Positions 1-11,000 of a DNA stretch of 64,000 bases are shown piece by piece. The first letter of the stretch is position 1. Every line of letters begins with the position of its first letter. The notes beneath the pieces were generated by a model. It did no database searches and was not told the DNA's origin. It was given only the letters and a program-made list of their open reading frames with translations. The stretch is from Apteryx mantelli (taxonomy: Eukaryota; Chordata; Aves; Apterygiformes; Apterygidae), in the NCBI RefSeq assembly GCF_036417845.1, contig NC_090012.1, forward strand, positions 682,001-746,000. Direction: 5' to 3'. A program made the position numbers and the translations under genes.

Positions 1-57
1 CCACGGCATGTCGGTCGGCTCCTCACGTCGGTTCCTCTCGGATTTCGCCGTTCCCAG

Positions 58-2126
58 GTGGTAAACTCAGCGACAAACTGCTATCGGTACTCGGAGTCGG
101 GGCCGGCCCTGCAGGTAACCGTGCTGCGGTCCCCGCCACGAGGGCGCCGGGGGTTCGTCTCGCGTCCCGAGGGAACGGACCGGCCCCGGGCGGGGGGAAG
201 CTCCAGCGCTGCCGTCTCCCCGCGCCTCGCAGGGCTACAGGATGGTGCCCGTGTACGTCGGCTGCCCGCCGGGCATGCGCATGGCTTTCGACATCACCAA
301 CACCATCAAATACACCACCGGCATGAACAAGCGCTACTTCAACTGCCTGAGCCAGAACCCCGAGATGCCTTGCTTCTTCTTCGAGGACGGTAGGGCCCGA
401 GGGGGGGGGGGGGGGTGTCACAGGCTGTGCCGGGGACCGGCCCGTCGCTCCGTCCCGCGTCCCCGAGCGGCTGGACGGGGCGTCGGGGCCCTCCGCGCCG
501 GGGCAGGGTCCTCTGATCCTCCCCCTGCCTTCTTCCTGCAGTGTTTTACCCTCTCTTCCTGATCCAGGACATGGTGACAGGGGCCTCGGGGTCCTTCTCG
601 GGACGGTGAGAGCGGAGCACGGGCGGTCGGGGTGGGGGCGGATGGGGACATCGCTTCGCCGCGGGGTGTCAGACCCTCACCGAGGCCGTTTCTGCCTGCC
701 CAGGTACACGCTGAAGGTCATCGGCGGCGCCTCGGACTCGGAGGGCGCCGTCGTACGCTACAAACCTGAGGACGTCTGGAAGTACAACGTAGACAACGCC
801 AGGTAACCCGAGGCTGCCCGGAGCCAGCCCCGCGTGCCAGGCCGGCGCTTCTCCGCCATCCCGGGATGCCTGCCGGCCGGCCGTCAGGGTAGCCGGATGC
901 AGGGATGTCCGAGCAGAGCGCTCTGGGGCCCGCGACGCCTCTCCTCGCCGGCCTGGGCCTCCAGCCCGTTCCTCGCTGCAGCTGAGGACGACGGCACCCG
1001 GTTTGATAGCGACTGCGACGAAAAAAGGGAGCCCGCCAGCACCCTCCAAACCCTGGTCGCTCTCTCCGCAGCACGGAATCGAGCCTGATATGGCAGAAAG
1101 CCGACGGAGAGGTGTCCGAGACGGATCCCCAGGGATACCCCATCCACTCCAGCACAAACAACGGCATCAAGTAAGCGCCGGGATGAGCTGGGGGCGGTTT
1201 GGGAGCCTGCCCTCAGCCTCCCCGCTGGGGACGGGGCGGCAAGCTGCGCCTCCGGGGCCGCGCGGCGGGGATCCGGCCCCGAACCCTTCGGAAACGCGTG
1301 GCAGAGGGGAGCCGCGCGCTCATCCCCCCCCCCCCCCGGCGATGCCGAGCCTGCGGCGCCCCGCAGGTGGCTGTGCCGGAGGAACTCGCCGTGCCACGAC
1401 GTCGCGCCCGTGGGGCTGACGGCCCCCAGCTACTTCTTCCTGGTGGTGGTGTCCAACAGGCGAGTTGTCGTTGTTGTTGTCCCGGGGTGCGGGATCGGTG
1501 TGGGGGGGGACTGAGGAGGGGGTCAGCACCCTGGTCCTGAGCCCCCCCCCTTTGCCCGCTCCCCGGCAGAGACGTGGACACGTCCACCTACTGCGACTAC
1601 AACCTGGAGTTCGTCGTCCACGTGCACGGGCTGCAGCTCAGCTCCGCCAGGAAGCTGTATTTCATGAAGGTAAGAGCGCGAGGGAGGCGTCCGCGGCCCC
1701 CCGCCCCGAGCCGGCGGGCGCCTCGAGCACCCTCCTCCGGCCCGCGGCCGTCCTGCCGAGCCCCCGAAAAGCGGCTCTTCCCCAGGTGACCTTGAGCACG
1801 CTGACGGGCCTCGTCACCGTCTACTTCCTCTACTGCCGGGCGGGGAGGAAGATCGTGGCGTCCTTCTTCAACGTGGTGCACAGGCTGGAGGAGGCGTCCG
1901 CCCCGCCGGCGGGTGAGCGACGCCGCCGGGGCCGGTTTCGGCAGGAGGGACGGGCAAATCGCTCGCCCGGCGAGGTCCCGGCCCCACGCGCCTCTGCTCT
2001 GCTCTGCTCTGCCCAGGCTCCGCCAGCGCCGGCACCTCCTCGGTGGCGAGCAAGACGGAGCACTGCGAGTACCCGCTCTCCGCCGGCTCGGTCCGCAGCA
2101 CCGGCAGCGAGCCGGCCCGTCCCTAG
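58..2126 (+). CDS. CATSPERG: CatSper auxiliary subunit gamma, C-terminal part (5' end outside window)
   Basis: Single-pass auxiliary subunit of the sperm flagellar CatSper Ca2+ channel. Nine exons join in one frame: 58-114, 233-389, 542-605, 704-802, 1072-1170, 1367-1459, 1570-1669, 1786-1912, 2017-2126 (301 codons plus stop TAG). The translation follows the human CATSPERG C-terminus as I recall it: VGCPPG then [29 protein letters not shown] with [18 protein letters not shown], and HVHGLQLS before a hydrophobic segment ([17 protein letters not shown]) and a short cytoplasmic tail. All introns are GT-AG except that after 1459, which uses GC. The large extracellular N-terminal part lies left of the window. 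It is convergent with SLC8A2, 5.9 kb away. The sister subunits beta, delta and epsilon share this fold, but the DTSTYC-HGL block fits gamma best. Confidence 0.88.
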
Positions 2127-2228
2127 CAGATGTGACGCCTCGCGGCCCGGCCGGACCGAACCGGGCCACCGCGGCTGCCCTCCGCGCCGTTACCGCCCCG
2201 TCCCCGAAACGCCCGTCGCGGCATTCGC

Positions 2229-2234
2229 AATAAA
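2229..2234 (+). terminator. CATSPERG poly(A) signal AATAAA
   Basis: A canonical AATAAA lies about 100 bases after the CATSPERG stop codon and is the first on this strand. It implies a short 3' UTR. Confidence 0.6.
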
Positions 2235-4080
2235 CCCCATCCTCGGTTTAACTGGCGGATCAGCCCAGTCCCGGCGCCGCTCCTGCTGTGCCAACCCGGA
2301 CTCCTGGGTCCCGGTGGTGCGGGGGGGGCTCCGAGCGCTGACGAGCTCCTCGTTAGCAATAACTCGGCAGAGCAGGGTTTGCCCGTGGGGCAATTTTGGG
2401 GATGCCGGGGTCCAACTGCCCCCTCCCCAGGTACTCCGCAGCCATCGTGGCTCCCCCCGGATGCCTGGGTTCCCTGTCCGGCAGCATCCCGCCGGGCCCT
2501 CCGGATTTACAGGGAGGTTCACGGCACCGCGGGCAGCCAGCACCACCCCGGCGGTGCCGGCTGAGCCGGGACAGCCGTTGCGGGGGGGGGTCAGGGCCCC
2601 CCCAGCCCTCATCCCTGCAGGGTGACGGACCCCGTCGCGGCTGCCCAGTGCATTCCCCCCCCCGGCCCCCACTAATTCCTCCCGACACCCGTGGCTGAGA
2701 GCCTGCCGGAGCTGCGGGGGGTGGGGGAAGCAGCCCTGTTTAATTGGGGCCGCTTCTTCCCTTCGTTCCCCCTAATTAAGCAAATTGGCTCCAGCCGTCA
2801 GCGCCTAGAAACGGGAGGCAAAAGTTTAATCGTCGCTAAAAATAGCTCCCTGGCACAGGCACCTGGAGCCGTCCTGCCCCGGGATGCTGCACCCCAGGGT
2901 GCTCAGCCCGGGCAATAGATACGGGTCCCCCCCCTCCACGCCAGTCCGAGGATGGGCCCAGGTGTCCGGGCCCCTCTCCCCAGGGTCCATCCTGCAGCAG
3001 GTTGACACGACCCCCCCTCAAACCCCCATCCCGTCCCTCGGGTTCCCCCCACCCCAGCGGTGTCGCTGCTTCCCCGGGACCCGCGCGCGGCCGCCTCTCC
3101 TCAGCACTGCGCACTCGCTCGCGCGCTCCGGGGCGGCTGAGAGCGACTAACGAAGGGCTGGGGAAAACGAGCGGCCGAAAGGCCCTGCACCCCGCTCCCA
3201 CCCCCCCACAACACCCCAAACCTCCCTGGGGCTCCCCAAAAGGCCCCAGTGCAATCAAGGGCACCCCGCCACACTCCAGGACGCCCCAAAAGACCGGACA
3301 CCCGGTAGCAAAACATACAACTTAATTTACTTTTCTGGTCCACACCGTGATAATAATTAATTCAGCATAAAAACAGGGACCCCCAAAGACACCCCAAACC
3401 CTGCCAAAGCCGTGCCAGGGGCTGGGGGGAACAGAAGGACCCCCCCCCCCCTTCCCCCAAACCTGGCCCACAGCCGTGGGGTCTGGGAGGCTGTGGGGTC
3501 CCGGGCAGCGCGGGGGGGGGGGGGTCCCATGCAGGAGGGACCCAGGCGTCCGGGTCCCGGCAGCCCCTACGCGCTTCTGGGTAACGGGCCGGACTCGATT
3601 CCCCTTAACTGCCTCCTAACGGGTTCGTGGCTCCTTCGGTTAGTGACTAATTGGGCAGCGCTCGTTAACTCGGCTGTAACCAGCTGGGGGGAGGCGGCGG
3701 GGGCTCCTCGCATCGCTGCCGGGGCAGGCGGCCCCCCCGCCCCCCGGACGCCCCCACGCCTTCCCGCAGCCGCGCAGGGGACCCAGGCGTCCGGGGAGGG
3801 ACCCGGCATCCCCGGCTGCAGCTGCCCCCCGGGGTAAAACTCCTCCGAGCGGCGGGGCAGGATGTGGGGCTGGAGCTGGGGGGTCCCTGCGCTCCCCGAC
3901 ACCCCGCACCTCCCTCCCGCCGGCTCGTTAGGGGAGCGAGGGGCTCCGGGAGGCAATTTACCGCTAATTGCCCAATTATCCTGCTGGGGAGGAGCGGTAA
4001 AAAAAGGTGTCACCGAAGGGCTCCGGCGAAATAGCCCTGCTCGGGGAGCGCCGGAGCGGGCAGCCGGCCCCGAGACCCCC
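2235..4080. other. Intergenic sequence with AT-rich islets, no gene seen
   Basis: Between the CATSPERG poly(A) signal and the first repeats no open frame resembles a known protein. The GC-rich background is broken by short AT-rich islets near 2740-2850, 3300-3370, 3590-3680 and 3950-4000. These contain TAATTA/CAATTA-type homeodomain core sites, including TAATT-GCCC-AATTA at 3965-3978. The islet at 3300-3370 carries a minus-strand AGTAAA and could mark a distal SLC8A2 poly(A) site. That is speculative, because no AATAAA is visible closer to the SLC8A2 stop. Confidence 0.4.
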
Positions 4081-4089
4081 CCCCGGTCA

Positions 4090-4138
4090 CCCCTGTGCAC
4101 ACGCGTGCACACGTGAGCACACGCGTGTGCACACGCAG
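4090..4138. repeat. Alternating CA/CG-rich simple repeat
   Basis: Short run of alternating purine-pyrimidine sequence (cacacgcgtgcacacgtg type). It is low complexity with no coding content. Confidence 0.7.
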
Positions 4139-4499
4139 GGGCCGCGCGTCACCCCGGCGAGGAGCCGTCCCCCCCGTCCCGTGCTGCGAGGGCGAGCGCC
4201 GCTGCCGCGCGTGCCACGACCGCTCGCCCCAAAGCCTTTTTCCCTTAAAAGGGTGTTTTTCCCCCCGGCCGAGGCCCCCCCCCCCCCCGAGCTCGTGCCA
4301 GGGCCGGGCGGGCGGTTGCACCACGCCAGGGCACGTGAAGGCACCCGCTGTCGTGCAGCACGGATGGATGCGTGTCCCTGTGTTAGCGGCAGCCGTGGGG
4401 ACGGACAGACAGACAGACGCCGTGCACGAGCCGGCGACACTGGGCCTGCTGGGCTGGGCGCATGCCGTGACCCCCAGCGCTGCGTGCCGGGCGTGAAAC

Positions 4500-5060
4500 A
4501 CTGCGACTGCCGCATTGCACGCTGCAACCCCGCTGCATGCTGCAACCCCTGGCATTGCATGCTGTGAGCCTGCTGCACGCTGCAACCCCACTGCACCCTG
4601 CAACCCCCCTTGCACACTGCATCCCCTGCATTGCACGCTGCAACCCCACTGCACCCTGCAACCCCCCTTGCACACTGCATCCCTTGCATTGCACGCTGCA
4701 ACCCCACTGCAACCCCACTGCGCCCTGCAACCCCCCTTGTACACTGCATCCCCTGCATTGCACACTGCAAACCCTGCTGCATGCTCAACCCCCCCCTTGT
4801 ACACTGCATCCCCTGGCACTGCAGGCTGCGACCTCCAGCACCGCACACTGCAACCCCGCTGCGTGCTACAGCCCCAGGCGTTGCACACCGCAACCCCACC
4901 ACATGCTACAGCCCCGGCCTTGCACACCGCGACCCTCCGCACACTACAGCCCCTGGCCTTGCACACCGCGCCCCCCCCCCGCACACTGCCCCCCCCCCCC
5001 TGCACACTGCACCCCTGGCATTGCATCTGTGCCCCCCCCCCATGTGCCACCCCCCCCCAG
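4500..5060. repeat. Degenerate minisatellite, TGCACACTGCAACCCC type
   Basis: Back-to-back degenerate copies of a roughly 15-40 base unit built from GCACGCTGCAACCCC and TGCACACTGCATCCCC. Period and phase drift across the block. All six frames are open over long stretches because the unit rarely makes stops; no protein family is recognisable. Confidence 0.8.
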
Positions 5061-5889
5061 CATCACCCCTTGCAGCCCCAGCCCGGATAACGAAGGGGTT
5101 AAGCTGGGATTTAATCAAGGGTCTCTAACGAACACCCCCATTTAATTCCCGCTGAGGATTTCTCGGGGGGGGGGGGGAGCGACAGGAATCCCCGCCGACA
5201 GGAGCAGGGCTGCCCCCCCCCCCCCCCCAAAAAACGAGGGTGCACGAGCACCCGCGCACCCCGTGCACTCCGCCAGGACGCCTGGGCCCCCTCCCCAGCC
5301 CCCCTGCACCCCCCCCCCCAGCTCCCTTCCCTCGGCTGCTCGGTGCCCGCCAGGACGCCTGGGCCCCCTCCCATGCGGATGCCCTCCAGCTGTGTGGCTG
5401 CAGGACCTGCGGGTGCCGTGGGGCTGTGGGTGCCCCGGGACCATGGGGGGCAGTAGGAGCCGTGGGGCAATTGGTGCTGTGGATGCTGTGGGGCCGTGGG
5501 TGCCGTGGGGCTGTGGGTGCAGTGGGGCTGATGCAGGGTCAATGATGCTCAGAGACCTGGCGGCTTCCCAGTGGGGGGGTTTCTTTGGGGCTGGTGGTGG
5601 CCGGGACCCACAGCAGCATGTACACAATGGCCTGGCCTGCGCCCCACGTCCCCACGCCCCATGTCCCTGTGCCCCACGTCCCTGCGTCCCCAGCGCTACC
5701 AAAGGGGGGTTAAAAACAGCGCCGGGGGGGGGGGGGGCCCGAGGCTTGGCTTAAAAAACGCTGGCGCTACAAAAGGCGACCCCGGCCCAGGCGCCGGTGT
5801 GGGGCGCCCCACGGGCGGGCAGCGGGGGCATGGGGGGGGCGCGGGGGGGGGGGGGTGGGCATGCGTGGGCAGCGCATGCCACGTGCTGT

Positions 5890-7352
5890 TTGTGCACGCG
5901 CGGGCACCTCGGTGTGCGGCGGAAAGGTGGAGACGCGATTGCGTGATGCACCGCGCGCTTGCACACCTACGTGCCCCTGGGTGTGCAATGAGAGGGTGCA
6001 GACGTGATTGCACGGTGCACCATGCGCTTGCACACCTACGTGCCCCTGGGTGTGCAATGAGAGGGTGCAGACACGACTGCATGGTGCACCATGTGCTTGC
6101 ACACCTACGTGCCGCTGGGTGTGCAATGAGAGGGTGCAGATGTGATTGTATGGTGCACCGCGCGCTTGCACACCTACGTGCCCCTGGGTGTGCAATGAGA
6201 GGGTGCAGACGTGACTGCATGGTGCACCGTGCGCTTGCACACCTACGTGCCGCTGGGTGTGCAATGAGAGGGTGCAGACACGACTGCATGGTGCACCATG
6301 TGCTTGCACACCTACGTGCCCCTGGGTGTGCAATGGAAGGGCGCAAACGCAATTGCATGGTGCAGCGTGTGTTTGCACGCTCGTGTGCCCCTGGGTGTGC
6401 TGGGGAAGGGTGCAGACACGACTGCACGGTGCAGCGTGTGCTTGCACACCTATGTGCCCCTGGGTGTGCAATGGAAGGATGCAGACACGATTGCACGGTG
6501 CAGCGTGTGCTTGCACACCTATGTGCCCCTGGGTGTGCAATGGAAGGGTGCAGACACGACTGCACAGTGCAGCGTGCGCTTGCACACCCGTGTGTCCCTG
6601 GGCGTGCAATGGAAGGGTGCAGACACGACTGCACAGTGCAGCGTGCGCTTGCACACCCGTGTGTCCCTGGGCGTGCAATGGAAGGGTGCAGACACGACTG
6701 CACGGTGCAGCGTGCGCTTGCACACCCATGTGTCCCTGGGCGTGCAATGGAAGGGTGCAGACACGACTGCACAGTGCAGCGTGCGCTTGCACACCCGTGT
6801 GTCCCTGGGCGTGCAATGGAAGGGTGCAGACACGACTGCACGGTGCAGCGTGCGCTTGCACACCCGTGTGTCCCTGGGCGTGCAATGGAAGGGTGCAGAC
6901 ACGACTGCACAGTGCAGCGTGCGCTTGCACACCTGTGTGTCCCTGGGCGTGCAATGGAAGGGTGCAGACACGACTGCACAGTGCAGCGTGCGCTTGCACA
7001 CCCGTGTGTCCCTGGGCGTGCAATGGAAGGGTGCAGACACGACTGCACGGTGCAGCGTGCGCTTGCACACCCGTGTGTCCCTGGGCGTGCAATGGAAGGG
7101 TGCAGACACGACTGCACAGTGCAGCGTGCGCTTGCACACCTGTGTGTCCCTGGGCGTGCAATGGAAGGGCGCAAACGCGATTGCACGGTGCAGCGTGTGT
7201 TTGCACACCCGTGTGTCCCTGGGCGTGCAATGGAAGGGTGCAGACACGACTGCACGGTGCAGCGTGCGCTCGCACACCCGTGTGTCCCTGGGCGTGCAAT
7301 GGAAGGGTGCAGACGCAATTGCGCGGTGCACCGTGCGCTCGCACACTCACTA
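5890..7352. repeat. 69-bp minisatellite, about 21 copies
   Basis: Successive copies of GCGTGCAATGG begin at 6602, 6671 and 6740, giving a 69-bp period. Copies from about 6540 to 7320 are nearly identical, while those from 5890 to 6400 are more diverged (TGCAATGAGAGGG variant). Since 69 is a multiple of three, each frame repeats a 23-residue peptide, so open frames of up to about 640 codons appear on both strands. The array lies between the convergent ends of CATSPERG and SLC8A2 and may be in a long SLC8A2 3' UTR. Confidence 0.9.
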
Positions 7353-7369
7353 GGGAGAACCCCAAGGGG

Positions 7370-7920
7370 ACGCCGGGGACCCTATGGGGACACCAAGAGG
7401 ACCCCCAAGGGCACGGGGTGGGGGTGGGGATCCCGTAGGGACACAGCCCCCCAGGAGGTCCCCAAGGGGACATTGGGACCCTGAGGAGACGTGGGGACCC
7501 TATGGGGACGTGTGGACACCAAGAAGACCCTGAGGGCACGTGGAGGCCCTGCAGGGACCCATCCCCCTGGGAGGTCCTCGAGGAGACGTGGGGACCCTAT
7601 GGGGACACAAGGACACCAGGAGGACCCCCCCCCCCCCCAGGACACGTGGGCACCTTATGGGGACATCAGGACCCCTGCATGGATGCAGCCCCTCCAGAGG
7701 TCCTCAAGGGGACGTGGGGAGACCAGAAGGACCCCAAGGGCACCTTATGGGGACATCAGGACCCCTGCATGGACACAGCCACCCAGGAGGTCCTCGAGTG
7801 GACATGGGGACACCAGAAGGACCCCCTAGGGCACGTGGGGACATGGAGACACCAGGAGGACCCCCGTGGGGACATGGGGACACCAGGAGGACCCAACGGG
7901 GACATGAGGACCCCCTCCCA
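7370..7920. repeat. Degenerate GGGGACACCAGGAGGACCCC repeat
   Basis: Tandem, variably spaced copies of blocks such as tatggggacatcaggacccc and ggggacaccaggaggacccc. They sit directly downstream of the SLC8A2 stop on the minus strand and are probably transcribed as its 3' UTR. No AATAAA in SLC8A2 orientation is visible here. Confidence 0.75.
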
Positions 7921-8053
7921 CCACCCTGCACAGGGCTGCAGCCCCTTGGCAGGACCCCGGCCCCTTCTTCTGCCCCCCACCCCCCGCCCCATGGGGACGG
8001 CATGGGGGGGGGGGACGCCCGGCTGTCCCCGTCCCCGTCCCCGTCGGCGCCGC

Positions 8054-11000
8054 TCAGAAGCCCTTGATGTGGCAGTAGGCTTCGAGGCTGGCGAAGAGGA
8101 TGTAGAGGAGCCAGAGGCCGAGGAAGAGGGCGGCGGTGAGGAGCTTGGCGGTGCGCGGCCCCCCCAGCTCGCCGCCGATGTGGGGCCGCCGGCGGTACAT
8201 GAGCACGCTGATGCAGACGAAGGCGAAGATGGTGAAGAGGGTGACGGAGAAGGCCAGGGTGCCCGTCTGCACCTCGAAGTCCCGGCCCTGCGCCGCCCAG
8301 TAAATGGCGGCCACGGACCAGGCGACGCCGAGCCCCAGGAAGACGTTGACGGCGTTGGAGCCCGTCACGTTGCCGATGGAGGCGTCCGCGCACTGGTCCT
8401 GCAGCGCGGCCACCTTGCTGGCGAAGGTGTCTGCGGGGGCCCGGGGACGGCGACACGGCGGGGACACGGGGGCACGGGGACATGGGGACGGGGACATGGC
8501 ATGGGTGCAAGGACACGGGGACACGGGGACGGGGACATGGGATGGGTGCAGGGACATGGGCACATGGGGCCAGGGACATGGCATGGGAACGTGGAGACAC
8601 AGGGACATGGCATCAGCGTGGGGACACGGGCACAGAGGCATGGCACGGACATGGGGACATGGGACAGGGACATGACAATCAGCATGGGACATGGGGACAT
8701 GAGGACATGGGGACAGGGACACGGGCATGGGGGGGGGACACAAGGTGATGGGGACACAGGGGCATGGAGGGACAGGGGACACCGGGGACAGGACAGCGCA
8801 GTGGGGACGTGTCACCTCCCGTCTCCGAGCTGGAGCACGGTGCCCACGGCAGAGCCCCCCCCCCCCCCGTGGGCCCGGCACCCCACACCCTGTGCCCCAT
8901 AGCTGTGTCCCCTCCCCATGCGCCCCATCCCTTCACCCCCTGCACCCCATAACCCATCATGCACCCCCTGCACCCCATCACCTCATCCCCTGCACCCCAA
9001 CACCCCATCCCCATACCCCCCCTGCACCCCATAACCCATCATGCACCCCCTGCACCCCATCCCCTCACCTCCTGCACCCCATAACCCCATACTACCTGCA
9101 CCCCATAACCCATCCCCTCACCTCCTGCACCCCATAACCCCATACTACCTGCACCCCATAACCCATCCCCTCACCTCCTGCACCCCATAACCCCATAGCC
9201 ATACCCCCTGCACCCCTGCACCCCATCCCCTCCCCCCCCCCCCCGCGCCCCCCGCGCCCGGCGCCCGCCGTACCGGGGATGGAGGTGCCGAGGGCCACGA
9301 AGACGACGGCGTTGACGGAGTCCTTGAGGCCGACGGTGCAGCCGAAGTGGGCGGCCAGGTCGCCGATGAGGGCGGTGAGGACGCCGATGAGGAGGATGGA
9401 GACGCCGAAGCAGGCCCAGCCGTTGCAGTACTCGGTGGGCGGCACGCAGGCGAAGAGCACCTTCCAGAAGACCGTCAGGAAGTGCATCACGTAGTCGAAG
9501 CAGGACGGCAGCCGCTCCTCCCGCCCGTCCTCCTCCTCCTCCTCCTCGCCTGCCCGACCAAGGCCCCCGTCAGCGCCGGGCTCCCCCCCCACTCCGGGAG
9601 GTGGCACAGGGCCCCCCCCCCCGGGGTGCGCGGCCCCAGGGATGGGCGTCCCCCAAGATGGGTGTCCCCAGGGATGGGCGTCCCCAGGGATGGGCATTCC
9701 CAAGGTTGTATGGTCCCAGGGATGGGTGTCCCCAAGGCTGCATGGCCCCAGGATGGGTGTCTCCAAGGTTGCATGGCCTCAGGAATGGGCATCCCCAGGG
9801 ATGGGTGTCCCCAGGGATGGGTGTCCCCAAGATCCCCTGTCCTTAAGGATGGGTGTCCCCTGAGATGGGTGTCCCCAGGGATGGGCGTCCCCAGGGATGG
9901 GTGTCCCCAAGGCTGCATGGCCCCAGGATGGGTGTCTCCAAGGTTGCATGGCCTCAGGAATGGGCATCCCCAGGGATGGGTGTCCCCAGGGATGGGTGTC
10001 CCCAAGATCCCCTGTCCTTAAGGATGGGTGTCCCCTGAGATGGGTGTCCCCAGGGATGGGCGTCCCCAGGGATGGGTGTCCCCAAGGCTGCATGGCCCCA
10101 GGGATGGGTGTCCCCAGGGATGGGTGTCCCCAAGGCTGCATGGCCCCAGGGATGGGTGTCCCCAGGGATGGGTGTCCCCAAGATCCCCTGTCCTTAAGGA
10201 TGGGTGTCCCCTGAGATGGGTGTCCCCAGGGATGGGCATTCCCAAGGTTTCATGGTCCCAGGGATGGGGGTCCCCAGGGATGGGTGTCCCCAAGGCTGCA
10301 TGGCCCCAGGAATGGGCGTCCCCCGAGATGGGTGTCCCCAGGGATGGATGTCCACAAGGTTGCATGGCCCCAGGGATGGGCATCCCCAGGATCCCCTGTC
10401 CTTAAGGATGGGTGTCCTCAGGGATGGGTGTCCCCAAGGCTGCATGGTCCTGGGGATGGGCATCCCCCGAGATGGGTGTCCCCAGGGATGGGTGTCCCCA
10501 AGGCTGCATGGCCCCAGGGATGGGCATTCCCAAGGTTGCATGTTCCCAGGATGGGCATTCCCAAGGTTGCATGTTCCCAGGGATGGGCGTCCCCCCCCAG
10601 GATCCCCTGTCCTTAAGGATGGGTGTCCTCAGGGATGGGCGTCCCCAAGGCTGCATGGCCCCAGGACCCCAGGGCTGGGCATCCCCAGGGCTACGTCCCC
10701 AGGGGTTGGGTGTCCCCAAGGCTGCGTGTCCCCAGGGCTGGGCATCCCCAGCACCACGTCCCCCAGGGCTGCGTCCCCACGGTGGGGTGTCTCCAGGGCC
10801 GAGTGTCCCTGAGGCTGCACGTCCAGGGCTGTGTCACCAAGATGGGGTGTCCCCGGGCTGGCCATCCCCCATGCCACGTTCCCCCCCCCCAGGGCCACGT
10901 CCCCCTCAGGGCCACATCCCGGGGGACGCGGGGACACCCCGGGGACTCCCGGCCGCGCCGGTGGCTGCGGGGACGAGGCTGGCGGCAGCCACGAGAGGGC

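Noticed and set aside
4010-5145. Cys-rich frames of 170-350 codons on both strands
   Set aside because: Produced by the TGCAACCCC-type repeat; open in several frames at once with no homology.
5571-7484. Overlapping long open frames on both strands (up to about 640 codons), Cys/His-rich repeats
   Set aside because: They are readings of the 69-bp minisatellite, whose period is a multiple of three. Every frame is open, there is no protein family match, and copies vary by indel-free drift only.
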